A model generated the notes under the pieces. It was given only the letters and a program-made list of their open reading frames with translations. It had not been told where the DNA came from and ran no database searches. The position numbers were made by a program, and so were the translations under genes. From Gorsachius magnificus (Eukaryota; Chordata; Aves; Pelecaniformes; Ardeidae), in contig CM067095.1 in the NCBI GenBank assembly GCA_034008185.1, positions 3,766,610-3,830,609 on the forward strand: a DNA stretch of 64,000 bases, written 5' to 3'. Position 1 is the stretch's first letter, and each line of letters begins with the position of its first letter. Shown piece by piece: positions 1 through 10,285 of this stretch.

Positions 1-2029
1 GGTTGACACTCTTGTTGTTGCAATCCCACAGCTGAGCCCTGTTAATTTTTCTCCAAGCCCAGCAGGTAGGCACGTCCGCTGATGCTGAAATGGTCCCTCT
101 TCCCACTGAGCTTTGCCTGTCACAATACAGCCGATATAATGGCTATATCACAAATGTGATTCTGCTTTCTCTCATTCCAAGACCACGTTTGCTGCTGCAC
201 TGAAATGACGCAACGTTCTTCCCCAGATGTTGTCAGAAACTGCAGTTTTGTTTGTACGCTTTATCAGTCAGATTTCGATAGGGGCTGGGAAACTCGGGTT
301 TTCTGTAGAGAAAACATGACAACCTCGTCATACCAATACCTTCTACCTGTCGAGCTGCAATACGTTCGTCAGCCTGGATCGGAGGGTTAAACGCCGCGGT
401 CAGCACAAACAGGAGTTCTGATATGAAGGCAAATGCACCTCAGTTCTCAAACATTACCCTATTTCCCTACATCTGCCACTGAAGAAGCTCAAAGAATAGC
501 CATGTACTATTTTTCCATACAAGGTCAAAGGAATGCACAACATACAGTTTATGTTTGACAGTTCTTAATTACTATGAGCTGTAAAGATGCTAGAAAATGA
601 GAACTCTCATAGCACGATCCGCTGTTCACAACTTCAAATTTCATGCTGGGACCACCAATTTTGGGTGGCGGTGGCTGTTCTAGGGCATTTCAGTCCATTA
701 CATAGCCAAACTGATTAGCATTAGGTTGCATTGTTTTAAAAGACTAATCAAAATAAATTGAAGATGTACCCTCCTGGAATAAGGCCTCCAACCTTCTCTT
801 TCTCTCCTTCCCTCTCCCCCCACCTCTTGTCACACATTGGCTTCTGCCAAACAATTCAGCACTGACACTACAGCGCATCACGTGATACCAAGTGCTTCAA
901 GCATCTTGCAATACTTATTACTATCTACACATCCATAAGTCATTCCGCCCAGCAACGTATGTGAATACTAGCGTGAGCTATTTCTTTATGCATTAAAGAT
1001 TTAGAGCTCTCCCAGATCCTTGGAAGAAGCTTTTCCCCCAAACACTGAAAAAATCAACCCTTTTATGTACGTGCATCTCATCTGCATTTCGCGTAGTTTA
1101 GGAAGCGTGACATCAGGAAAACCTGCCAGATCCTTGGATTCTCCCATTCCCCCTGCTTACACCCCTGTGGCTGTGCAAGTCGGCCGTGATTAAGCAATGG
1201 ATTTTAGATGCCAAAGAACAAGGCGCTTACGCGGGGTTTCCTTACCCGTGTTAGAATGGAAAGTAACAAATGTAAGAGGTTGCTTATTCTTACCGCTGAT
1301 ATCCTCTGGAGCTAAATGATATGGCAGTGGCAGGTGGCAAGTTTGAAGACCCCCCCCTCTCCCTGCCTTTTTTTTTTTTTTAATAAATGTAACAAAGGGC
1401 ACACAGATTTGACCTAATGGGTCAACCATCAAAAGTTAAACTGATTTAAATAATTAGACCTAGAATGTCAGGCACCACTGCAAATAATTGCTCCTAATGC
1501 TTTTAGGATTAGATTGCTAATGAAAAGGCGCAAAAAGGAAGCCACTTGCAGTTGTGGAAATAAGTCAATTTTCTTTCCATATGTCATTTTCCCCATGTAG
1601 AGTTGCTGTGAAATCCTAAGGAGTCATTTACGGCTTTCTCTCCAGAGCTGCTGTAGGATTCACAATAGTTCTGAGTCATAAAAAATAGTAGTAAGTCATC
1701 TCGAGATACTAGCTGTTTATACTCTGTATTTATCAAGCACAGCAAACATCTGCTCGTAGTTCCGACATTTTCCAATGAAAGTGACTATTGCATATTGTTT
1801 TCCCCTTTAATTTGTGGAAAAACATGGGAGCCATTCAAATATAAACAGCATTCCGCAATAAATTTAAACCAGTTTTGGTCAAAGGACAGTTTATTAGCAG
1901 AACATAATTTTGATGCTCCTCTTAGCTGGTTTCTGGCTGCTCTCTCGGATTTATTCTAACAACTAAGTAACATCCAGGGTGATTTCGGTAGCCGTCTGCT
2001 AAAACGCTTGGTTTCATCTATAGCTCATC
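1..2029. other. Non-coding, AT-rich intergenic or intronic DNA
   Basis: No open frame here shows recognisable protein similarity. The stretch holds a short T-run near 1368-1382 and, around 1435-1560, a block rich in TAAT/ATTA core motifs that resembles a conserved regulatory element. It leads into the CpG island starting near 2030. If that island drives a leftward gene, this stretch would be its first intron. Confidence 0.5.
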
Positions 2030-2389
2030 AATTCGGTGTGAAGGTGCTCGCCCGCCCCGCTCGCAGACGCCGAGCGCCAAGTCCCCCGCCTCTCGAAGCG
2101 CCGAGGCTGCCCGAGTTTTCACAAGGCTGCGGGTTTCGCGGCAGAAAGTTTCGAGTCACCAAATCCCCTCCTGTGAAGGCGCGTCCCCCTGAGCGGCCGG
2201 GAGCAGCGCCCGGGCGGCGGCGGGGCCGGGCGCGGTGTCCAGCGGCGGCGGCCGCCCCGGGAGGAGCGCGGCTGGCGGCCGCGATAACGGGGAGCGCGGG
2301 GGGCCCCGCCGGCCGCCGTGCCCGCTGCCACCTGGGGCCAGGCCAAACCGAAGTCAATAATTGACTTCTCCCGCCCCATGCAACAGGGG

Positions 2390-2440
2390 CCGGGGGCAGG
2401 CGGGGAGCAGGCGGGGGGCAGGCGGGGGGCAGGCTGGGCG
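2390..2440 (+). repeat. G-rich minisatellite, G-quadruplex candidate
   Basis: A unit of about 11 bases, close to GGCAGGCGGGG, is repeated roughly four times with small changes. It gives more than four runs of three or more G with short loops on the plus strand, the classical G-quadruplex pattern. It lies inside the left part of the first CpG island. Confidence 0.8.
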
Positions 2441-2756
2441 CTGCGGGTACCGCGGGGCTCCCCGGGCCGCGCACCCCGCCCGCCCCCACCCCCGCCGGCT
2501 TCGCTTTGCTTTTAAATGCAACCAGAAAAAAAAAAAACAAAAAACAAACCAAAACCAAACCAAACCAAGAAAGCCCGGCTCCCCCCGCCGCCGAGCTGGC
2601 ACCGGCACCGGCGCGCCTGGGGATGCAGAGCCCGGCCCGGCTCCGCGGCGCCGTTCACCCGGGACCGGGCGGCCGCGGGCAGCGATCAGCCCTCCCGGCT
2701 CCCTGAATTACCGTGTTACGCGCCTCGGCAACAGTATTGCCAGCCTGGACGTACAA

Positions 2757-2783
2757 ATGTATTTATTTATTTATTTATTTTTA
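2757..2783 (+). repeat. TTTA microsatellite
   Basis: About five tandem TTTA units interrupt the CpG island, ending in a short T run. It is a simple repeat with no coding meaning. Confidence 0.85.
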
Positions 2784-3490
2784 ACTGGGCGGACAGCTCT
2801 GCGCCTGGCTGGCGGGGCCGGGGAAGCGCGCGTTTCCTCCGGGGGCACAAAGCCGGGCGGGCAGGGTCCTGCGAGCCCCCGGCCGCGGGAGGGTGCGCGA
2901 TCCTGCGCTCCGTCCATTGCATCCGAGACGGTGCCGTAACAAAAGCCAGAGACCCGCAGCGCCGGGCATTACGAGCGGAGCCGGCGGGTCCTTCCCTCCG
3001 CGATCCCGAGCGGCCGAGGGGGGCGGCGGGGAATGGGGGGAGCCAGGGCAAAAGTTCACCGCGGTCCCGGTAGGGCCGGGGGTGCCCGGTGGGGCAGGGG
3101 CCGGCGCTGGGGTTGGGGGGATGCCGGCCTGCCTCGTCGCCTTGCAGCCCCGCGGATGGAGTGCGGGGGGGAAGGAGGCGATGCGAGTCCCGGGAGCCCC
3201 TTCCCTGCCCTCTCCTCCACAATGCGGCCGGATCCCCAGCACAAACACGCCCCCCGGCACCCCGAGGCTCCGCTCCCTTCTTTCGGGGGGAAAAAAAAAA
3301 AAAATAAAATACGGCTCACTTGCAGTGGACGAGTGGGGATGGGGAGAAGGCTGCGGCTCCGGGGCTGCCTGCCCGCCCCGCCGGTCACCCCCCGGCCGGC
3401 CCCGGCGGGCAGCAGCTGCGGCCCCCGCCCCGATCCCACCGCCGCCGGGGAAGGGGCAGCGCACACCCGTGCGCGCACACGCACACGGAC

Positions 3491-3515
3491 CACACACACA
3501 CACACACACACACAA
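3491..3515 (+). repeat. CA dinucleotide microsatellite
   Basis: An uninterrupted run of about eleven CA units follows a looser CA/CG alternation at 3472-3490. Alternating purine-pyrimidine sequence of this kind can adopt Z-DNA. It sits within the first CpG island. Confidence 0.9.
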
Positions 3516-3979
3516 ATGGCACGGGAGGAGGGGGAAAGTTTCCAGCCGCTTCAACCAAATAGCCAACATTTGCAATCCCCAGACGGGCAGGGTGGCGAAT
3601 GCACCGTATGTACGCCCCGGCCCCGAAAGCAACGGGGCAGCGCGCCGGGCGAGCGAGGGGAGGGGGCCCGGGGCATGGGGGGCGGGGGGGGGTAAGAGGG
3701 ACAAGAAAATGCTCTGTTTTTTTTTTTTGTTTTTTTTTTTTCAATGGAACTACCGCTGGTGCCGGGCACGGCTGCTGCAAGGCAGGGAACAAGGGGACAC
3801 CCCCGCCACCCCGGCGACTCTCCCGAGGGGCCCCGTGCCGATGGGCAAATAACCGGGGTCGCGAATAAAGAGCGGGGGAGCGGGGCTGGGCTGCACCGCG
3901 GAGCCCGCAGCGCCCGGCCGCCCGAGCGGGACGCGCGGCCCCGCGCCCCCGCCCGCGCCCGCGCCCCGCTCCGCGTTAC

Positions 3980-4060
3980 CTTCTTATTGCATCTGGAGCA
4001 GCAGCTTTTCTTCCCCTTCCCCTCTCCTCCTCCTCCTCCTCCTCCTCCTCCTCCTCCTCT
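3980..4060 (-). other. Candidate non-coding first exon of a leftward gene
   Basis: Read on the minus strand, the sequence ends in AATAAGAAG followed at 3979 by GTAACG, an acceptable splice donor. About 100 bases upstream is a TATAAAC match (near 4080-4086), and further upstream, near 4121-4130, is CAAGATGGCG, which matches the YY1 site common in CpG-island promoters. The exon would contain the GGA repeat read from the CTC tract and has no useful open frame: its only late ATG is followed by CAA TAA. The transcription start is a guess; the exon could begin at the YY1-like site instead. Confidence 0.35.
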
Positions 4061-4076
4061 CCCTCTCCTGTCCTCT
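4005..4076 (+). repeat. CTC trinucleotide repeat in a polypyrimidine tract
   Basis: About twelve CTC units (4024-4060) sit in a pure C/T tract. Read leftward it is a GGA repeat lying within or next to the candidate first exon. Confidence 0.9.
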
Positions 4077-4187
4077 CGGTTTATACCAGCCTGTTCCTCA
4101 TCTCACAGCCTTCCTCCCAGCGCCATCTTGCAAGCTTGTGACGTTGGGAGCCGCTCACCCCTGACCCACATTTGAATAGAAGCCAAA

Positions 4188-4285
4188 ATGAAAAAAAGAA
4201 GAGGAGAGAGAGAGGGAGAGAGGAGAGAAAGAGGGGGAAGAAGAAGAAGAAAGAGCGGAACGAGGAGAGGCAGGGAAAGCAGCAG
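4188..4285 (+). repeat. Polypurine (GA-rich) tract
   Basis: Nearly 100 bases are almost all A and G, with GAGA and GAA motifs. Its strand asymmetry is opposite to the C/T tract at 4005-4076, and about 110 bases separate the two. Such tracts can form triplex DNA and bind GAGA-type factors. Confidence 0.8.
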
Positions 4286-4560
4286 CTAAGCAAGCGCTGT
4301 GCCAGTGTGGAGCAGCATCGGCTCCCGCTCCCTTGCCAGCCAGTTCAGTAATAAGCGATTTCCTGCTTTTGCAATAAATGTTGCCGCGGCGGGGCTGGGA
4401 GAGGGACTGGGAGCTGGGTAATTCCCACCGAGGGACCAGGGCTTCCCCCACCCTGAGCCGCCCCCCCCTTTCCTGCCACCCACACCCCGAAACCCAGCCC
4501 GGAGCCTGACCACTACCTCCCGGCAACCCAAATACTGCTGCTCCCTCCCCGGTTCTGAGC

Positions 4561-7500
4561 AAAGAAAAAGGCATTTGTTAAGATTATTTCTCCCATCACT
4601 GATGAGGTCTCAAGTGTGTGTTAAGGGAAATTATACAGATTATAGCTTGTACGTGTATTGGAATCTGAAATGAGCTTTATACACAAATTAAGAAAACATC
4701 CTCGTGTATAATGTGATTTGCATATTAGCTTTTTATCACTCCTGTCTGGTTTTTAAGGACTGACAGTGCATTTTGCACCGTCCAAGACACAGATGAAGAC
4801 ATGGCCTTTGCACCCACAGCATCTGTAGAAATGTAAAGTTTTGGTTTGTGCGGGTTTTTTTAAGTTATTTACCCATCGAAAGTATATCAAGGGGAAAAGT
4901 TATTTGTGTTTTGCATCCCTGGTCCTGCAAAGACTTTCATGCATGCTTAACTTTAAGCACATCAGTAATCACACTGAGCAAGCAGGGGCTGTTCAGATGC
5001 TTACACGAAGCATGTGCGCAGCCTGCAAGCTCAAGCTATTATTTTGTAAAATGGTAAGTGAACTGATATCATCTTAGTTTTGCTGACCATTGCCACAGAG
5101 TACAACTGTGCAGAAATATGAATTATACCTCTGTAGCACTTTCTCCCGTCAGTAGCTAATTAACCTGTAATGACAGGAACAATGCATATACACATTTTTA
5201 TTCTAATTGTGCACAGTTCTTCCACTATCCCATGTAGGAATCACTGTATTAGCTGCAAGTGTGAGATGACATTTTCTTTTCTTATGTGCCCTCAGAGCCA
5301 CCCGTAACCAAAACTCTCTGTAGCCTGAGCAAGGTGATTCATTAGTGAAGCTGAGCCTACCATTTAACACATCTCTAAGAATTCCCTAATAGCCTCAACG
5401 CCAACGACTCTCTCAGCCACTTCCTGTGCAGATCCCTGCAGTTTGTGTGCACTTCAGCTGGATCCCAGCTGCAGCCTAAGCTCTCCTTCCCTGATATTAA
5501 AGATATTTTCTAGTTGCTCATCCAGAGTTCAAAGTTTTTGCAGGGGATGGTTTCTTCTACCCTACCAAAGTGGCTTGAGGAACAAATAAAGATAAGGCAA
5601 ATCACAACAGCCGTATCAGAAAGGTCTGGACTGGTGGTTTGTTCACAGGATACCCAATAAAGAGCAGAACACTTTAACAGTGGTGAGAACAGCAAACCTG
5701 ACTGTCGGCAGAAGACCCAATGAAGTAGATAAGGATCAATTCAAGACTCTTCCCCCACCAGGAAAGTTAATTTCAGATTGGTGGTGCTGCTCTTCGCTGT
5801 ATTTTAAAGCTAAGTGGCCTTGCAAATAGCCAGGGAGGTGTAGGTAGCCATTTGCTTCACGCTGTGCCAGAGGAATTGGTAAGCAAATACACAGGAGTCC
5901 TGGTGCTATGTTATCTAAACAGGGGAAAAATGCATCCTGGAGTTATTTCAGGCAAGTTTAGACATTTGGGTTTAGAAAGACTTGCTTTTGTGAATCTCTG
6001 TGTGGCATCTCAAGAGCTCAGCAATACCATGTCTGCCCTCAATCTTCCTGCCTTCTGCTGAAGCTTACCACCCCAGAAAGTCAGCAGTCTGTGTGCCCCT
6101 GCCAGTTCGCAGAGCAACATCTTAGTTCAAACCCACTTTCATCAGACGTTTGAACAAAGGTGCCAGGCTTTGCACAGGAATGGCTCGAAGCACAAGCATT
6201 TCAGTCTGTCTGCCAACGTTGCTAGGCAGGTGATAACTTTTGAGAGTGAAGGGAGTGAAGAAGGTTGAGAAGAAGGGGAGAAACATCCTCACATGCCACC
6301 ACAAGATTTATGCTGCAAAAAGCTTTACTTGTATTTGAATCGTCTCTAGGTTTGGGGACAATCGGTTCTGAGCATCCGTAAGGAAATGGAGAGACACACA
6401 TTCTCAGTGGAGCGGAGACAAAAAAAGATAGAAATTAGGTGTCTGGCACCTAGAAATGATACGGTAGGATGCAACACTGCATTCAGCTTCATATATACAT
6501 GGTAATTATAAGGTTGAAAAAGAATTAATGAGAAAGCTAGACCTGGCGCTGTCACTAGAAACATGGACATCTGTGGAGAATCTGATGAGCCAAGTAGAAG
6601 TATGACCACACCTACCTGGAAAACATCTACAGGCATGCAAGGCAGATACCGTGATACCTATAATGTCTCCAAGCAACCACAACCAGGGAACTTGCCATCC
6701 AAACAGAGGGTACACCCTCCAGTTCCAAGAAATCACACCCACTGTGGGCACGTCTGGCACTGGGTGAAACATGTGTCCATGTATGAGAAAAGCAAGCGCG
6801 TTACTGAGGTGCAGAGAACAGCGTTCTCAGGTGAAAGACCGGACTAGAAGGGTAATGATGGCACCCTGGTTACAGAAGCTGAGGTACAATGAGCGTATTC
6901 TGACGGATGGTTTGGGTTAGTGGATACTTTGAAGAAAGAGACGTTTCTATTTGCAGCCAGATATTTGTGATTAACTTTGATTCCTAATCTTGTTTGACTG
7001 GGTTTTTTAACATTTATTTTGAAAAGAGCACAGTCAGGACGGCAGCAGCGGGTTGTGCTGGGTGCTCTGCAGACACAAATGAAAGCTTCAACTTCCTCCC
7101 TGGTGTGTTGATGAATGTGTTGAATACAGTGCATCCGAGGCAGCTATGACCAACAGATTTTTGCCCTCACAGTATACAAAGCATTCAGAACAGAATCCAA
7201 AGAACAAGCAGATTTCACACCATCCTTGTGTATTAGCCCTCAGTATCTGTTCGCAAATAGCTCTATAATGCTGCTTTCAGGCAGCAAAGTTTAATTAATA
7301 CCAACTCCCCCAAATAAGTTATTGTTTGCAAAATACTTAGACTCAAATCAAGGGTGAAACCCAGTGGAATTTCAGGGCTTCGGTTTGGTTTTAGTCAGTT
7401 TTGGCCAACTGGTGGGTTCAGAAGCAGCTCCGGTCCTTTGTAGCTGTGCTGATAGCAAGTTTAAACTCATAAAGCAGGAAAAGGACATGGGTAGAATTGT

Positions 7501-9759
7501 TATAGCAGCAAGCCAGTGCTGTGGGTGAGGAATGAAGTAATCTGAGCAAAGAAAATGCCATTGCAGAAAGTAAATAGAATAACGACCAAAGGGTGGCCGT
7601 GTGCCCTTACAGCTCTTCAGTGCCACCTGCCTTCAGTCCCAGCGCTGGTGGATGTCCAGTGCCATCTAGCAGGCAAAACAGTTGTTTACAGTAGTAAACT
7701 GATGGGTAAAGCTGAGCGGAAAAGTTGAAGGGAAAAGGAAAAAAAACCTATCATTCAAGGAACTAAACAAAACATAACAGGGCAGAGAATGCCAGCGTAG
7801 GGTGTATGTCTGAAAGCAAAGGGAAGGCAAGGGCTAACCAGCCTGCTCCTCAAGAATAAAAAAGGGTTTAACCCTGAAAATGAAAAAAAAAAAAAAAAAA
7901 TGTTTCTTAAAGGTTTGCAGTCATTGCCTCTCCAGTGGGGTGGTCCTGACAGTGCCACTAAAAATGCTGAGGACCAGAACATCGGATTGGAGCTGAAACG
8001 GCATCATCTGGGGCATCGCAGTGACCCAGGAAAACTGTGCTTGAGCGGTAACAGAACAGCTGGTGATAGCTCATGAAATTAAAACGTTACTTTACTGTCC
8101 CCTCAATAGAAATACCCCTCTCTACAGTCATACATATGTGTCTGGAAGGTCTTTTCCAAAAGACTTCGAAGGGTCTGTGGAGGAGACTCCAACCCTGTGC
8201 TGAGATGGGTTTGTAAAATCTTTTGTCTCTTCGCTGCAAATGCTCTATGTACGAATAACCCAGCCTCGGTAAAGCCCCTTTATAATTAGCTGGATTAGTT
8301 GGTTCCCCCACTGCTGTCTATGGTCTCCTGACTGCAGTTGGCGTACGGACACAGAACATTACATTTTGACCTTTGTGTAATGATACCTTAATTTCTCATA
8401 CCTGCTCCTATTTTTACTAATTCAAAACTTCATAGCGCACAAATTCTACAAATAATTTTTCCACGGCTGAAGGTCAAAATACAGTCTTTCAGGAAAATCG
8501 TATATAATCAAGGAAAATCAGAAACTGTAAATGTAACCTGAATCCTTAGTATCAAAAATAGCTGCAAAGGTCCTTGATTCAGAGCTAGTTTTATGCTGCA
8601 ATGGCTCCCGGATTCACGCAGCTCTGCACTGGTTTGCATTGCAAGGGTTCTGTTCAAAATCATGGGTTAGAAACCCAATTAAAAACAAAAATAAACAGAA
8701 GGTAACAGTTTGAGAAAGGTGAGTCATTTAGCACTTGTACAAGGTACTACTTTGTACACTTCTGCTTCTGGTATATTCTTAGTGATAGAAAGTTTTAATT
8801 TCCTTGGAAGAAAAGAACCATACAATATTTTTATTGCTACAAGCCGAAGCTTTTTGCTAGGCATTCTGGCATAGGCAGGGCTGATGCAAGGCTTTTTGCG
8901 ACTCTAATCAGATAAAAACATTGCTTCCATTATAACAAGATCTTTGATTTCTGTTGGCCTGTGAATTTCATTGCAATATGTTCACTCTGTACCTATCTAC
9001 AAAACATCTGTATTTAACTATGTCCACCCTGTTAGTTAATGTAGCCTGTGCAATGGCATCATTTCACTCAGACTATGGGAGAGCAATAAAAAGTAAGGAA
9101 AACAACTGATTAACAAAACTGCTACTTAAGTGTGTTAAGAATAAAGTGAGATTTGCCGAAAATAACTCGGAAATAGATGTCAGAAGGAAATGAAAACAAA
9201 AAGGAAACATTTCTTCAGCCATGTAAATAAACAAGGAACAAGAAAAGAACTGGTGCTACTATGAAGGGAACACGGAAGAGATGAAAAATACTTTTTGTAC
9301 CCCAAAACTAAATGAAAGTTTTGCCATAGCTTTCAAGAGGAAGAATGGAGTTGAAGAAGGGAGCGAAACCAGCATGATTAGTTGGAATGAGAGGATGAAA
9401 ATGGAAATTATCACAATAAAGGTGAAAGCAAATCTAAAAGAGCTCGACATTTTCAAGAGAGGGAGACCAGGTATTTTCCATCCCAGAATTTCAAAGGAAC
9501 AAGTACCAGATTGATAGCAAAAATTTGAAATAAATTTTTGAGTTGGAGGTTGTTCTTGCAGGATTTGAAAATAGTAGATGTGATTGATACTTCTATTTTA
9601 AAAATTATTGGAAAGTTACCTAAGTAGCCGCTGAGCATATTGATTCTGAGACCATTTCAGGCTTTCAGAAGAGTTTTGAAGGAAAATATAATTAACCAGG
9701 AAAAAAAAACCAGAGTGCGAAAGAGAAGATAAACAGCATAAAATGCAACCACAACGCTG
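4561..9759. other. Gene-poor AT-rich stretch
   Basis: No convincing exon, RNA gene or intact mobile element was seen. Open frames are short, scattered on both strands and without similarity to known families. An A-run lies at about 7883-7900. A purine-rich block at about 9180-9450 gives a 77-codon open frame of low complexity that I do not consider a gene. Confidence 0.5.
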
Positions 9760-10285
9760 GTTTTGCCGAGTATCCTGAACTATTTCTTTGCTGAGATAAC
9801 TGATTTTCTAAGCAGGGAGAAATGTAGTAGATCTAATCTATATGGATTTTAGTCAAGCATTTGATATGATGCCACATGGGAAGTTATTAATTAAGATGGA
9901 GAAGATGGGGATTAGTACAAGAACAGTAAAATTCATACGGAATTGTCTGAAGGAGAGGTACCAATAGATTACTGTTGGGATAGAGAGATTACTTGTGGTT
10001 CAAGACTGAACTTGTTTGATATTCACTATAATGACCTATTGCCATTTAAGCTGGAGTATGCTAAAGAAATTTTCTGATGACGCAGTCAAGAGGCACTGTC
10101 ATTAACAGGCTCAGCATCACGGCTGGTGAGCTGGAAGACAGTGAAAGCAATGAGCAATGGCAATGGGATGCAATTCCATACAAAACCAACATACATTTGG
10201 GATGCACTTCACCATTAGCCATGGAAAATGAGGTGGTGCCTTCAAGCTGGTCACCAGGGCTGCTTCTGCAGCCAGTGAAAAGAGG
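9760..10285 (+). mobile_element. Degraded CR1/L3-type LINE, reverse-transcriptase fragment
   Basis: Translation across frames recovers reverse-transcriptase blocks in the right order: DLIYMDFSQAFDMMPHGKLL (about 9830-9890), then MEKMGISTRTVKFIRNCL (about 9896-9950), then a decayed FADD box read as FSDDAVK (about 10070), then a degenerate MQFHTKP segment (about 10165-10190). This order matches CR1/L3-clade ORF2. Stops and frameshifts make it a dead copy with the 5' part missing. Confidence 0.85.

Larger units (their letters stand above)
2030..4560. promoter_or_regulatory. Large CpG island (2.5 kb), probable promoter region
   Basis: The stretch is strongly GC-rich with frequent CpG, unlike the AT-rich flanks, and is broken by short A/T tracts (about 2526-2570, 2757-2783, 3291-3308 and 3717-3741). 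Open frames appear on both strands and in several frames at once, as expected of a stop-poor GC-rich sequence, and none resembles a known protein. Islands of this size usually mark promoters of housekeeping or developmental genes. No coding exon of a neighbour was recognised. In mammals HIC2 lies on this side of UBE2L3, but nothing here identifies the gene, so the assignment is open. Confidence 0.85.

Noticed and set aside
2028..4175. Many long overlapping open frames (up to 319 codons) in the first CpG island
   Set aside because: They occur on both strands and in several frames at once, are Pro/Arg/Gly/Ala-rich, run through homopolymers and dinucleotide repeats, and match no known protein. 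This is what stop-poor GC-rich DNA gives by chance.
2030..4560. HIC2 coding exon, expected near UBE2L3 from mammalian synteny
   Set aside because: No BTB or zinc-finger coding and no long exon-sized frame of that protein is present anywhere in the window.
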